DNA of 11,743 nucleotides from Paraglomus occultum (Eukaryota > Glomeromycota > Glomeromycetes > Paraglomerales > Paraglomeraceae): contig CAJVPJ010001173.1 in assembly GCA_910592205.1 (NCBI GenBank), positions 1 to 11,743 of the forward strand. The letters run 5' to 3'. Both the position numbers and the translations under genes were made by a program. The stretch's first letter is position 1, and each line of letters starts with the position of its first letter. Shown here piece after piece: positions 1 to 8,493 of this stretch. Below the pieces are notes generated by a model. The model did not search any database. It was given only the letters and a program-made list of their open reading frames with translations, and had not been told where the DNA came from.

Positions 1-79
1 TTCTGTAGTCTTTTGCGCGTCACCTATTGTTCTAATGTCGCCACATCTCTACCGCGAAAAACCGCCTCGTTTTTGTTGA

Positions 80-373
80 TCTTGTACAAAACCAGCTTTA
101 ACCTACAGCCCGGACGCGTTAAAGCGGTTTTTAACAGAGGAATCCACATCAGCATATAGTAAAATTGATCAGTCAGTTGTGGCTCGTTTAGCAAATAGAA
201 TTAATGCTAGACGAATATGTAATAACAAACTTTACAATAAGATCTTTTTAGTTCATCAGCAGATTCATAATTTTTGTGACATCAGACCCAATAAAATGGG
301 AGAATCTTTTAAAGTTCTTCATGTAGATCGATCGGTAAATTTCCATTGTCTGAAACCTGTACAGGCAACTTAG
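80..373 (+). other. Unidentified open stretch, possible exon or decayed gene
   Basis: An open frame of about 97 codons runs from a TGA at 77-79 to the TAG at 371-373. There is no ATG near its beginning, so it would have to be an internal or terminal exon or a relic. AG acceptor-like sites lie at 94-95 and 107-108, and a GTAAAT donor-like site lies at 335. The predicted peptide is basic and mixed in composition (for example KRFLTEESTSAYSKIDQS, then VVARLANRINARR) and looks more protein-like than a chance frame. Short coding-like frames follow in other phases at about 375-510 and 588-713, so the whole left edge may be a decayed gene or the 3' part of one starting outside the window. I do not recognise the family. 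Confidence 0.2.
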
Positions 374-755
374 TCTTAGTGCTTGTAGTAAGGCCAGACA
401 TAGAGTGATATGGTCTTCTTTGCAAGCGATCGTGCGTTTTGCATTCCTCTACGCGAGAGCTAGACTGTCCTGTTCCAAGTACATGGATGGGATAGTAAAG
501 GCATAGACCTACAGTTAAAAGCAGAGTTGATTATTTAATATGCTTCCCGTTTGAGTCTCTTTTGAGGGAGCATGCTGGTTAGAGACGGATTGCGGAAGCA
601 ATAGCAAACGTGCGTAGTTTGTTTATGCTGCAAAGCCATAGTAGTAGCTTTATTTGCAGTGAGGATATGCGCATACATTTGTGGTATCTTTGGTTGATTG
701 AGTAATTCATCATGACATGTTTGTTTTTATTTATCTCCGAATATTGATTATATTA
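374..755. other. Non-coding stretch, no gene recognised
   Basis: I see only short open frames here, the longest about 44 codons, with no recognised motif. No RNA gene, inverted repeat or clear promoter element is visible. It may be the degraded continuation of the open stretch at 80-373. Confidence 0.3.
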
Positions 756-785
756 CTAGCCCTTCGACCACTCGGCCATCTCCCT
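756..785 (-). pseudogene. 5' half of a tRNA-Ser-like sequence (A-box only)
   Basis: Read on the minus strand, this segment begins AGGGAGATGGCCGAGTGGTC. It holds a perfect A-box/D-arm signature, TGGCCGAGTGG, followed by a GCC/GGC pair that closes the D stem. The layout matches the first 26-29 nt of a type II (Ser/Leu) tRNA, closest by eye to bacterial or organellar tRNA-Ser. No B-box (GGTTCGANNCC) and no acceptor-strand complement follow in the next 100 nt, where the sequence becomes A-rich (AAATAAAAACAAAC). It is therefore a tRNA half, either a retroposed fragment or SINE-like head, or an organellar DNA remnant, and not a functional tRNA. Confidence 0.4.
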
Positions 786-982
786 TAGTATTTTTAAACA
801 CCTTGTAGCAATTAAATATGTTTATTATTCAACGTAGAATTTCAATAACGATAATAGGAATATTTAGTGTAATAGTAAGATGACATCACCTACGTCTACT
901 GATTGTGTCACTTGATACCAACTGAAAATTGCACTTTTTTTTCGAATCAAATAAATCTAGTCCCTTCCACTCGCTCATAGCC
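786..982 (+). promoter_or_regulatory. Upstream region and 5' leader of the large two-exon gene
   Basis: This AT-rich stretch precedes the ATG at 983. The reading frame of the gene is closed by a TGA at 923-925, and no in-frame ATG occurs before 983. A TGACATCA motif lies at 881-888. I see no convincing TATA box or initiator, so this is called only by position. Confidence 0.3.
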
Positions 983-3900
983 ATGTCCGCACAGGATAAA
1001 AACTCTACAGTGGACTTAGCAAATAACTTGTCAACGGCCTCCTTGCTCTCTTACAAATCTTCTGCTCCACTGACAACTCGTCATAACAACGGATCAAAAT
1101 CTGACGCACAACAGCAAACCGTCGAATGGACAGACGAAGAACGTTTACTCTGGCTATTCTATAAACTGAATGTAGTTTATTTAAATCTTAATCAACTACC
1201 ACTAATTTTTAAAAGCGTGTACCATTACGACATTCCATGGCTTGATAACGATAAAAAGCTATTGTACAGCAAATTTCCCCATAAATTGCGTAAGCTACTT
1301 CAATGCAGAAGTTTCCCCCATTACACTGATCTTTATGACAGATCCTATCCTTCGGATTGTTGGCGTGCTTCTCCATCCTTTGTCAAACCACTGGACATTC
1401 ATTCTCACGTTCTTACCAGCAAAGTATTCGGAAGAGATGTTACTTCTCCAACTATAAAAGTAATGGAAACACGATTGCGCACTCTGCTTCCAGACAGATC
1501 ACGAATAAGCATTGAATTGTTACGTGAACTATATGAGAGTCTATATCCGCCATTGACTCCCGATATTATTTCATCATACTTGGTGTATCCCTTGGCTGAG
1601 ACACTGAATGACATTACGCCTGCGTATCGTACTCTACTGCAACATATAAAATCACCTGGTTTAGAGATGGGAACTTATTATCTTACTATAAAGTCTAAAG
1701 AAGAGTGTAAACACGGTGAACACGCAGATTATATGCGTATAGTAAGACGGCAGATGGGCGAACTGAATCCTGAGCATGTAAGAAACGATGAAAAGATAGG
1801 ATGGAGCGTAGCCAAGGATAATTTGATAGATAGAAGAAGAGCGTCGACCGAACAGTTGGAGCAGAACGAGGAGACAGGATGGAAAACAGGCAGGGATGTA
1901 TCGATAAGTCGTGAGATATTATCCATTGAGCGGTTGGAACGTGATGGAAGTAAAAATGAAGAAAGTTGCTTGGCGAAGCTCAAAGAAGAGATACTCACTT
2001 TGTGTAAGTGTTTTATGAACTGAATTTTAGATATCGGATGCGCGTGAATCCATAGCTATTATCGGCTTGGAAATGATCACATAATATTTGATTGAATTCA
2101 TGTGTCGACCTTGATGACGTCAATTATCACACATTAGCAGTTACTAATCGATTATTTATCATCAATGTCAACGTTATCATTATTATCATCTTGTGCTCTT
2201 ACATATGTCTTCTAACCGGATTAATTGCAGTTCAGAACACGTTTTATTATCGCCCTTCCGCGCTCGAAGAAGCCTACGTAGCGACTTACGACCGTCAGCC
2301 TCCGATAAGTTCCAAGTCAAAGACAGTTACAGTTGCGGACCTCCTCAGCACAGAATATCCATCTGAATTTGCCATTGTACATTTAAAATCAAATATAAGT
2401 TTTATTTGTCGGAGGAGCAAGCAACCATTCAAAGGAAGCGAGTTCAGATATAAAATAGCATCAGACAGGATTGCAATATCGGAACGTAGGTATTCAGAAT
2501 CCAGAACGGATCATAAGTCAGAATATATTCATCCACTAGAAGTAGCATTTGCGCGGGTATATTGTGTCGCTGCACCATCGACCGAGCTAACAACAGATGA
2601 CTTGGAAGAACTTTACTATGATTTATATCAAAGATCAGTAGGCTGGCATAAATTCCAGTATACAAGCTTCGAAGACTTTTTAGCAGACTCAAACGGATTC
2701 GATGTCAGGGGTCGATTAATAAAAGTCAAACAGTGTCGATTGAGTGAGCTACTTAAGCATAAACAAATTTCACCATTTCATTTACGAACTGAACGAAGGT
2801 ACGATATGCGCAATGAGAATCGAGTGCGCCCCAGGACAGAGGGACGTGGGACATCTAAATTTGGACACGAAAACACAGTCCGTAATGAAATACGAGATCA
2901 TCAAATGTTGGAAGGGAGAACCATGCATAAAAATGATAGCAGAACGCGTGCACGTCTGACTCATCCACGGTTTGATACTAGATTTCAATCACGAAACTAT
3001 ACAAAGCATTCTACAAGACCTGAATCCCAGGTCGACGTGCGACATTCAATGTATGGAGACACACGGTTCTATGCCAAACCCGACCCAAATTATAATAAAG
3101 GATCTCGGTATGGCTACAAAAGGGGACGCTCTCCTGAAGAAGGTAATGTTGCGAGTGAGCGTTACATGCGTAGAAGAAGATCGATATCGCCTTTCAAACA
3201 TTCCATGACGTCTTCATCGCCTAGCAAAGAAGATCTAGAACTCAATTATACTTCACTTACAAACGAGTTATTAAATAGCCCTCCTGTTGGGGTTTCAGTG
3301 ACTACCGGTATGTCAAACAATGACGCATTTAGATCTTCTTCACCGCAATGGACAGGTAGAACGTTATTTGTTCGAACGAGTAAATCTAATGGAAAGCGTC
3401 GAATGATATATCCGAAAAGATCGGGGGAAATACACAGAGATGCACAAAGGAATGTAAAAGGGCATTTACGAGGATTGAGACATTACAACAGACGGACCGA
3501 TTCCATTCAAGACACTCAGCACGATGGCCATGATATGTCTCATATAGACACGTCCTTGTCCCCTGATCAGCTTTCTCATTTATCCCGCTCTGCTTTATGG
3601 ACAATGGAAACTAGCGATCCCGCGCTTGGCCAAAAATCTCCTTCTTATTCATCAATCCAAAGGGATCCCCAAGATACCGATTCCCACATGTCAACTCGGG
3701 GGGTTTTTATAAAACCTCTTATATCTAACAGAAAATATAAGAGTATAAGGAGAATAGATAACAGCAATGAAAGGCGCGATAGGGAAAGAAGAAATAGAAA
3801 TCGGTCTAGAAGACGAGAGGACATTGATGTCTACGAGCGTAGATGTCCGCCGTTTTCGCCAGAAGCTAGAAGTGATGATGGGGATCATAGTGGTGACAGT

Positions 3901-4998
3901 AGTTCTAGTGGAAATTCTGGGCTGGGTATTCGGATAGCTTCATCGCCATTGCCAGAGGTATCAAAAGAGATAGAGACAACAGGCAGATATCATGGTGTTT
4001 TGTCATCTCCCGCGTACTCACCTGATTTCCGAGAAAACCCGACTTCGGAACCGGTGGTCAATGTTTTAACGTCACCCACGTATTCGCCACAACTTCAAGA
4101 AAAATCATATATGGAGTTTGGACTTCGTGTTCCAACGTCTCCTGAATATTCGTCGGAGCTACAGGGGGCAGTTATATCAGGATTGATGGTTGTTGCATAT
4201 TCTTCTACAAACTCTTCCGCGCATCAAGAAGACGCTTGTAACACCTCAATTTCGCAAGAGAAACTGCACGAAGATTCTGATATGCATCTCGCAGAGTCTC
4301 TTTCGTACTCGCAGGAAAAGTCTTACATGAATTTGAGTGGTTGTCACTCGCCCTCCTCACAAGAAGAAAAACTTGATAAGAAATCGTTATTCTGCAGTCA
4401 GTCATCACCATTGCATTCCCATGACTATGAGGGAAAGTCACATGATGACTTGGAACATTATGATGCATCCTCATCCTCGTGCGCCCCAATTTTAGAGGAT
4501 GCGAGTACCAATATATTGACCAAAGGAAAGCAACCAGAAATTTCTGGCTCATTGTCTCCATCAACAATAACGTCCACAGTTACACCTTCTACACCGGAAG
4601 GCTATGAGGAATTGAACGATGAATTGAGAGAGCCTAATAGAAGAGAGTCAAATAAAGAATCGAGTGAAAAAAAAGTGAACGAAGAAGTGAGTGGTGAGGT
4701 TTTTGGAGAGGTAAAAGAAGAATTGAACACAGGCTTGAGTGGTGAATCAACAGTAGTAGCATCAATTGAAGAAAGGAATGAAGAATGCCAGTCGAATGGG
4801 GCGTTGGGCAACATACAGGTGTTGTTGAAAGAAACTGATTTAAATTCACTGAATCCATCGTATGGCTTTGCTATCATGCCAGTAATGAGGACAAGTGAGG
4901 TGTTTAAGGAGTTGTCACCTCTACAAGCAGCTATGATCGAGGCTATATTTATTGTGAACAAAGAAATGAATTGTCAAATGCTAGATAATGAATCTTAG
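983..4998 (+). CDS. Large protein with four tandem OST-HTH/LOTUS-like modules and an Arg/Ser-rich tail
   Basis: The model is join(983..2003, 2231..4998), giving 1,262 residues. The start is the first ATG after an in-frame TGA at 923. Four modules share one pattern: a hydrophobic helix, a short segment followed by LxxxYxxxY, a second L-rich helix and a beta strand. They lie at about residues 49-118, 160-240, 331-402 and 442-507, with core segments LNQLPLIFKSVYHY, LLRELYESLYPPL, ALEEAYVATYDRQ and DLEELYYDLYQRS. This resembles the OST-HTH/LOTUS winged helix, known from RNA-granule proteins that bind RNA or DEAD-box helicases. Residues 524-674 and 847-878 are Arg-rich with RS and SP sites. Residues 932-1050 carry S-P-x-Y-S repeats, and residues 1130-1180 are Glu-rich. 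The C-terminus has a predicted amphipathic helix (ELSPLQAAMIEAIF). No nuclease, helicase or membrane segment is seen. Coding status is near certain; the LOTUS assignment and an mRNA-granule role are inference by eye. Confidence 0.8.
1784..1945 (+). repeat. Tandem duplication of about 27 codons in the linker after module 2
   Basis: Residues 268-294 and 295-321 of the spliced protein align as two units. Shared positions include N-x-E, GW, K/R-D, I-x-R, S-x-E and LE (for example STEQLEQ against SIERLER). The DNA has diverged but the spacing is kept apart from one codon, pointing to an old in-frame duplication. The segment is charged and probably a helical linker between modules 2 and 3. Confidence 0.7.
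2004..2230 (+). other. Spliceosomal intron inside the LOTUS-like gene
   Basis: The donor is TGT|GTAAGT and the acceptor is TTGCAG|TTCAG, with a consensus CTAAC branch site at 2212-2216, 15 nt before the acceptor. Exon 1 ends after codon position 1 and exon 2 begins with two bases, so the split codon becomes TTT (Phe) and the frame is kept. Splicing completes the third repeat module as EEILTLFQNTFYYRPS. The stops at 2021-2023 and elsewhere between the two open frames are thus intronic. The hydrophobic run (VNVIIIIILCSYICLL) seen if the intron is translated is an artefact. Confidence 0.88.
4003..4200 (+). repeat. Three 22-residue units with a Ser-Pro-x-Tyr-Ser core
   Basis: Units begin at 4003, 4069 and 4135, exactly 66 nt apart, with cores SSPAYSPDFRE, TSPTYSPQLQE and TSPEYSSELQG (residues 932, 954 and 976). 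More degenerate echoes follow, including a second QEKSYM at residues 1035-1040 matching the one at 963-968. The core resembles the YSPTSPS heptad of the RNA polymerase II tail, suggesting proline-directed kinase sites, but the 22-residue period differs from the CTD. The region is predicted disordered. Confidence 0.75.
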
Positions 4999-5499
4999 CA
5001 AGTTTGTGATAAGGTATAGTAACAGAATTGGGACAGAGAACAAAATTTTGGTCAAACCAGGAGTACGTCATATTTTCTTCGAATAAATTCAACCGGACAG
5101 ATATGAAGAGATATTTTACGTAGTAATATTGAGACTATGACACATGACATATAGTTGTCTTCATTTGTTACTTGATATTAATATAGACTCAGTGTGGTGA
5201 CATAATAAGTGTGCTTACTACAAATTTTGGATAAAATGTAAAATAACATTTCTGAACAAGTAAAATATACTTCAGTATTATACGTCATGTAACCGTCATG
5301 AATGTTGACGATAAATAGAAAACTAAAGAATTGATAGAAGTCTTAATCAATATTTAAGCAGTCTCACGTGATTTTTATAATACAGGTTACATCTATTTAA
5401 GCAATTTTGAATAATATAAACTTAGTTGCATGGTAATATGCTAAAAAAATTTCACTGACTAATTATAATGTTATTTATATTAATGTATATAAATTATTA
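4999..5499 (+). other. 3' flank of the LOTUS-like gene
   Basis: This is AT-rich sequence without a credible reading frame. It holds the probable 3' UTR of the gene ending at 4998 and the intergenic space to the convergent minus-strand remnant that ends at 5500. I see no structured RNA or repeat here. Confidence 0.5.
5082..5087 (+). terminator. Poly(A) signal AATAAA of the LOTUS-like gene
   Basis: A canonical AATAAA lies 84 nt after the stop codon at 4996-4998, a normal distance for a short 3' UTR. The cleavage site cannot be fixed from sequence alone. Confidence 0.5.
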
Positions 5500-6120
5500 T
5501 CATATTACAATAATTTCGTCTATGTCCTCTGGTAGAGGTTTTAGATCATAGAAAAAGTAATCATCAGGTAAGAGTAGCCAATCTCGTACCTTCACAGAAT
5601 TGTCAACTGGAGCGGAAGAGTAAATTTTTCTCCGTAACTTCTCCTGATTCACAAACTCAGTTCGAATTCTCATGAAGAAATTAAATATCTTTGTATAATA
5701 ATGAATTGCATCAAACGAAAACGGAATCAAGCAAGAAACCAGCTCGACGGCCAAGAACTTCTCTTTGTCCATGAGAGAGACATCGCCAATAATTTGAATA
5801 CTATAAGTCTTTGTCTCTTTAGCAATTTCGACATGCAATCCAGGTTATTTCCAAGCGTTCGGCAAAGGCTACTACATACAGACATCATAAGCAACTTTTT
5901 GGCATCTCCGACTGCGTGTTCTCGTGTAACTTTAAAGGGAGGTCCTGAGACTTCAGTGTTCAATCCATCTGATAAACGTATGACAAGTAGATCCGTCTTT
6001 CATATTGTTTGCCTCTTTTATTGAAGCAACATTTTTTTCGATCCAATCGTACAATTTAACTAATGAGCAATGAAATTGAAAATTTGCTTGATCGTGAAAT
6101 TCTTCCAATCTTGTAGGTAT
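5500..6120 (-). pseudogene. Frame-disrupted unknown coding remnant
   Basis: On the minus strand a protein-like reading runs from an acceptor-like CAG at 6123-6121 to a TGA at 5500. The first part, from about 6120, reads in one frame (VKLYDWIEKNVASIKEAN). The middle, from about 5990, continues in a second frame (DLLVIRLSDGLNTEVSGPPF). From 5838 it returns to the first frame (HVEIAKETKTYSIQIIGD) and is then open for 112 codons to an acidic end (PEDIDEIIVI). Each frame hits a stop where the next takes over. Two compensating one-base shifts fit a recent pseudogene or assembly errors. A GTATGT at 5879-5874 could instead be a donor for a small intron. The promoter-side part of the gene is not visible. 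I do not recognise the family. Confidence 0.45.
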
Positions 6121-6510
6121 CTGCAATTGATATTGTTTTGGTCTAATCAGGTGTTAACTTTTTTTTATTTTAGTTTCGATTCATATATACATAACATAAT
6201 CAAAAAACAAGACAAAGGGCAATAGTATGCTTTATTTGATGGTGAATGTAATGAATTAAATCTGACAGTTTGTCTAATGATCAGCTATGGACATATTCAC
6301 TTTGGGACACACGCACTAGTGAGTGAATTCTACAATACAATGAACCAAATGACATTCAGATTTGGACATAGAAAAGTTCACTTTAGTGCTGCAAAACAGT
6401 TTAATTCAGGGAACTAGTGGTTTATCAGGTATTAGTATGTCCTCATTATCATGTGTTTGTTATATTGTACTTGATGTTTATGATTATTATTATTAATAAA
6501 TCCAATATTA
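6121..6510. other. Intergenic stretch with weak internal repeats
   Basis: There is no credible gene here. Two imperfect same-direction copies of a motif like GGACAT-(A/T-rich)-TTCACTTT occur at about 6290-6304 and 6372-6393, with an ACTAGT palindrome at 6315-6320 and another at 6413-6418. These may be remains of transposon ends, but I cannot assign them. Confidence 0.3.
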
Positions 6511-6600
6511 GAATGCCTCTGTGGAACCCCTGAAGGCCAAGTCTCTGCTCCTGGTGCCCCCATGCACTCTATAAAGAAGAATAAGAAGGGTTTGTATTTA

Positions 6601-6634
<34 letters not shown>

Positions 6635-7032
6635 ATACAATGAAATATGAAATTGTATAGTTATTAACCAAACTCTTTGTCATTTCAGATGGTTCATTAT
6701 AAATGCACACGCACCAGGTCTAGAAAAAGACCAAGTGAAAGTTGTGGTGGGCAAGAACCACAAAATCATCATGATAACTGGCATCATGCCTCCTCCCAAA
6801 CAAAAAAAATCCATAATAAATACACTCCCAACAGGAGCCTTTGAGTTTGACAGACAAGTATTAGAAACAGGATAATAATAATAGGGACGTGTTTATAGAA
6901 TAGTACTGATGTACAGTATTTCTCTTTAGGGTGGATACAACGGCACTCGGTCAGGTTTCCGCAAAAGATGATATTGTCATCATTAAGGTGCAAACAGCAC
7001 CAGAAATACAATACATAAAACTTTCATCATGA
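6511..7032 (+). CDS. Hsp20/alpha-crystallin-like small heat-shock protein, possibly decayed
   Basis: Exon-like blocks at 6689-6871 and 6930-7032 form an alpha-crystallin domain. The first reads WFIINAHAPGLEKDQVKVVV and ends GAFEFDRQVLETG; the second reads VDTTALGQVSAKDDIVIIKV and ends at a TGA (7030-7032). This matches the Hsp20 order: W-hydrophobic strand, PG-x-x-K-x-x-V-x-V, F-x-R, then VD-x-x-x-L-x-A and a final strand. Hsp20 proteins are ATP-independent holdases for unfolding proteins. Good acceptors precede both blocks (TTTCAG at 6683-6688 and TTTAG at 6925-6929), but the donor after 6871 reads GG|ATAATAA instead of GT. A possible upstream exon (6511-6589, SAPGAPMHSIKKNKK) ends at GTTTGT with a one-base phase mismatch. 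No complete N-terminus is seen. It is either a diverged gene with unusual splicing or a fairly young pseudogene. Confidence 0.5.
6604..6633. repeat. (TTA)10 microsatellite in the putative Hsp20 intron
   Basis: Ten uninterrupted TTA units lie between the putative first exon and the acceptor at 6688, so the repeat is probably intronic. Further short TAA/ATT runs occur at 6484-6495 and 6873-6881. Confidence 0.9.
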
Positions 7033-7252
7033 ATACAAAAGTTAAAATCTAACTTCATACAAAAACTATTTGTTGTACGCACATGTTAACAATAAAATAA
7101 AAGTAGTGTGTGTCAGTAGTCAACGACAAGCAGCATCTCGTTTTTCACATGACATAAAACGTACTTGTCGATAATATAATGGATATCTGGTCAAAAGAAA
7201 ATAGAATATTAAAATTAACATTGAATGTTTTGAGTTTGTATATAACGATCTG
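7033..7252. other. Non-coding spacer
   Basis: AT-rich sequence after the Hsp20-like stop. An AATAAA at 7091-7096, 59 nt after that stop, could serve as its poly(A) signal. No gene or clear repeat unit is seen. Confidence 0.35.
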
Positions 7253-7375
7253 CTTGATTTTTCGAAAACGCAACGCAAATCAATCTTCATCGCTAAACCC
7301 CTAAAGCAGCAACCAAAGAATTCAATACTCATATAATTTATTTTCGTCATCAATCATTAATAACCTACAACCAAG

Positions 7376-7781
7376 CAAAAGTATCCTACCGCCTGTATCA
7401 CTTGAACGTACATGATTTTTTTTCTTTTGTTTATCTAAGCCATTTCTACATGTTTTTTGAAACATATAGTCGAATTATGAAATTATTGTTAATATAAAAG
7501 GAAACAACTGCGCATTATAGCTCTTAAAGTTGTTATATTGCACGCTTTATTTGCATGCCCATAGATCCCAAGCATAATTACGGCTGTGGTTCAAAAAAAA
7601 AAGAATATAAAATTTTGAAGTGATTGGCATCGCATAGAGGGTGTAGTATAGCCCGATGCAAAATATCCAATATTTAGAAATTTTACTAGAACATCCGCTC
7701 GAGCTGGTGTGATCACGCATTGTGTTAAACTTTTTTCGGGGTTATTTATCATGTACGTTCAAGTGATACAGGATACTTTTG
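7376..7781. repeat. Inverted repeat pair flanking about 330 bp
   Basis: The arm at 7392-7415 is the exact reverse complement of 7749-7772 (24 nt). The match continues as CAAAAGTATCC (7376-7386) against GGATACTTTTG (7771-7781) after a 7-nt insertion in the left arm. The spacer between arms is not coding. It could be the ends of a small foldback element or the junction between oppositely oriented satellite copies. Confidence 0.75.
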
Positions 7782-7785
7782 TACT

Positions 7786-7901
7786 GTATGTTAAAGGTAA
7801 CTGTTGCCGCAAAATCAATTTTCGTCGTCGATCACTAATAACCCACAGCCAAGAATCCAATGCTCATATAATCTACACGTATGTTAAAGGTAACTGTTGC
7901 C
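7786..7901 (+). repeat. Perfect 23-nt direct repeat
   Basis: The same 23 nt (beginning GTATGTTAAAGGTAACTG) occur at 7786-7808 and 7879-7901, 93 bp apart. A diverged reverse complement lies at about 8268-8290. It belongs to the surrounding satellite-like family. Confidence 0.85.
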
Positions 7902-8493
7902 AACGTGTGTGCGAAAAATTGAGGCAGAAAATTAAGTACGATTTGAATATGCATGGCTGGCTTGATCCCTCAAAGACGCGAAATCAATTTTCGTCGTCGA
8001 TCAATAATTACTAACGCTAACACTACGACTGTAATAGTAAGTATTGGTATTAACATTAAGGGTTGAAATTTTCCTGCATAACCAAGACAGAAATGTCACA
8101 ATTGAACACTTGACACAGTTATAACAAAAATGTTACTTCTGAACTTTCTTTTTCGAACGATCTTGCATTGCAGTGAATCTCTTGACAAACTTTTACCCGC
8201 AAATTATAATAGTATTATAGTTTCTTCCTTCATTGCGCATAGTTTCTTCCACTGCAGCACGCATGGATAACAGTTACGTTTAACGTGCTTGTAAATTTTA
8301 TAAGTATAGGATTCCTGGTTGCTGATTTAGGTTTCTAGCTATGAAGATTGATTTCGCGTCTTCGAAGAATCAAACGATTGGTATAGACGTATTCAAATCG
8401 TACTTAATATTCTATGTCAATTTTTACACACACATGACAATAGTTATCATTAACATGCATGAGTATTGGATTCCTGGTTGCTGATTTCTTCAT

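Larger units (their letters stand above)
7253..8493. repeat. Degenerate satellite-like repeat region with copies in both orientations
   Basis: A unit of about 160 bp recurs in pieces. Forward partial copies lie at about 7253-7375 and 7843-8008, and a reverse copy covers about 8267-8493. Shared blocks include GCGAAATCAATTTTCGTCG (7978-7996, near 7270-7295), GAATYCAATRCTCATATAAT (7318, 7853) and a 37-nt block at 7339-7375 that matches 7817-7853. The reverse copy has 19 nt perfectly complementary to 7931-7949 (8390-8408) and 16 nt to 7973-7988 (8347-8362). Within it, a 20-nt identical block repeats at 8309-8328 and 8468-8487, a 159-bp period. Order and spacing of blocks agree between copies. The open frame at 7709-8014 falls in this DNA and is not taken as a gene. 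Confidence 0.7.

Noticed and set aside
929-982. Extended N-terminus starting at 929
   Set aside because: The codon at 929 is TTG, not expected as a start here; the first ATG in frame is 983.
2115-2122. Perfect TGACGTCA (CRE) palindrome
   Set aside because: It lies inside the intron, is a single 8-mer, and nothing else supports a regulatory role.
2092-2230. N-terminal membrane-anchor-like stretch (Val/Ile-rich) of a second gene
   Set aside because: It lies wholly in the intron with good donor, branch and acceptor, and has no credible ATG start; splicing yields a continuous repeat module instead.
4205-4961. Minus-strand frames of up to 120 codons opposite the tail of the large gene
   Set aside because: They are shadows of the biased Ser/Glu/Arg-rich coding sequence and show no motif.
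6432-6710. Minus-strand frame with an Asn run
   Set aside because: The Asn run is the TTA microsatellite read backwards, and the frame opposes the better-supported Hsp20-like exons.
7709-8014. 101-codon plus-strand open frame
   Set aside because: It has no ATG start, is made of the satellite-like repeats and contains the same 23-nt block twice, so the frame is most likely chance.
7253-8493. CRISPR array
   Set aside because: Repeats are irregular, diverged and in both orientations, with no uniform spacers and no cas-like genes; the genome is eukaryotic.
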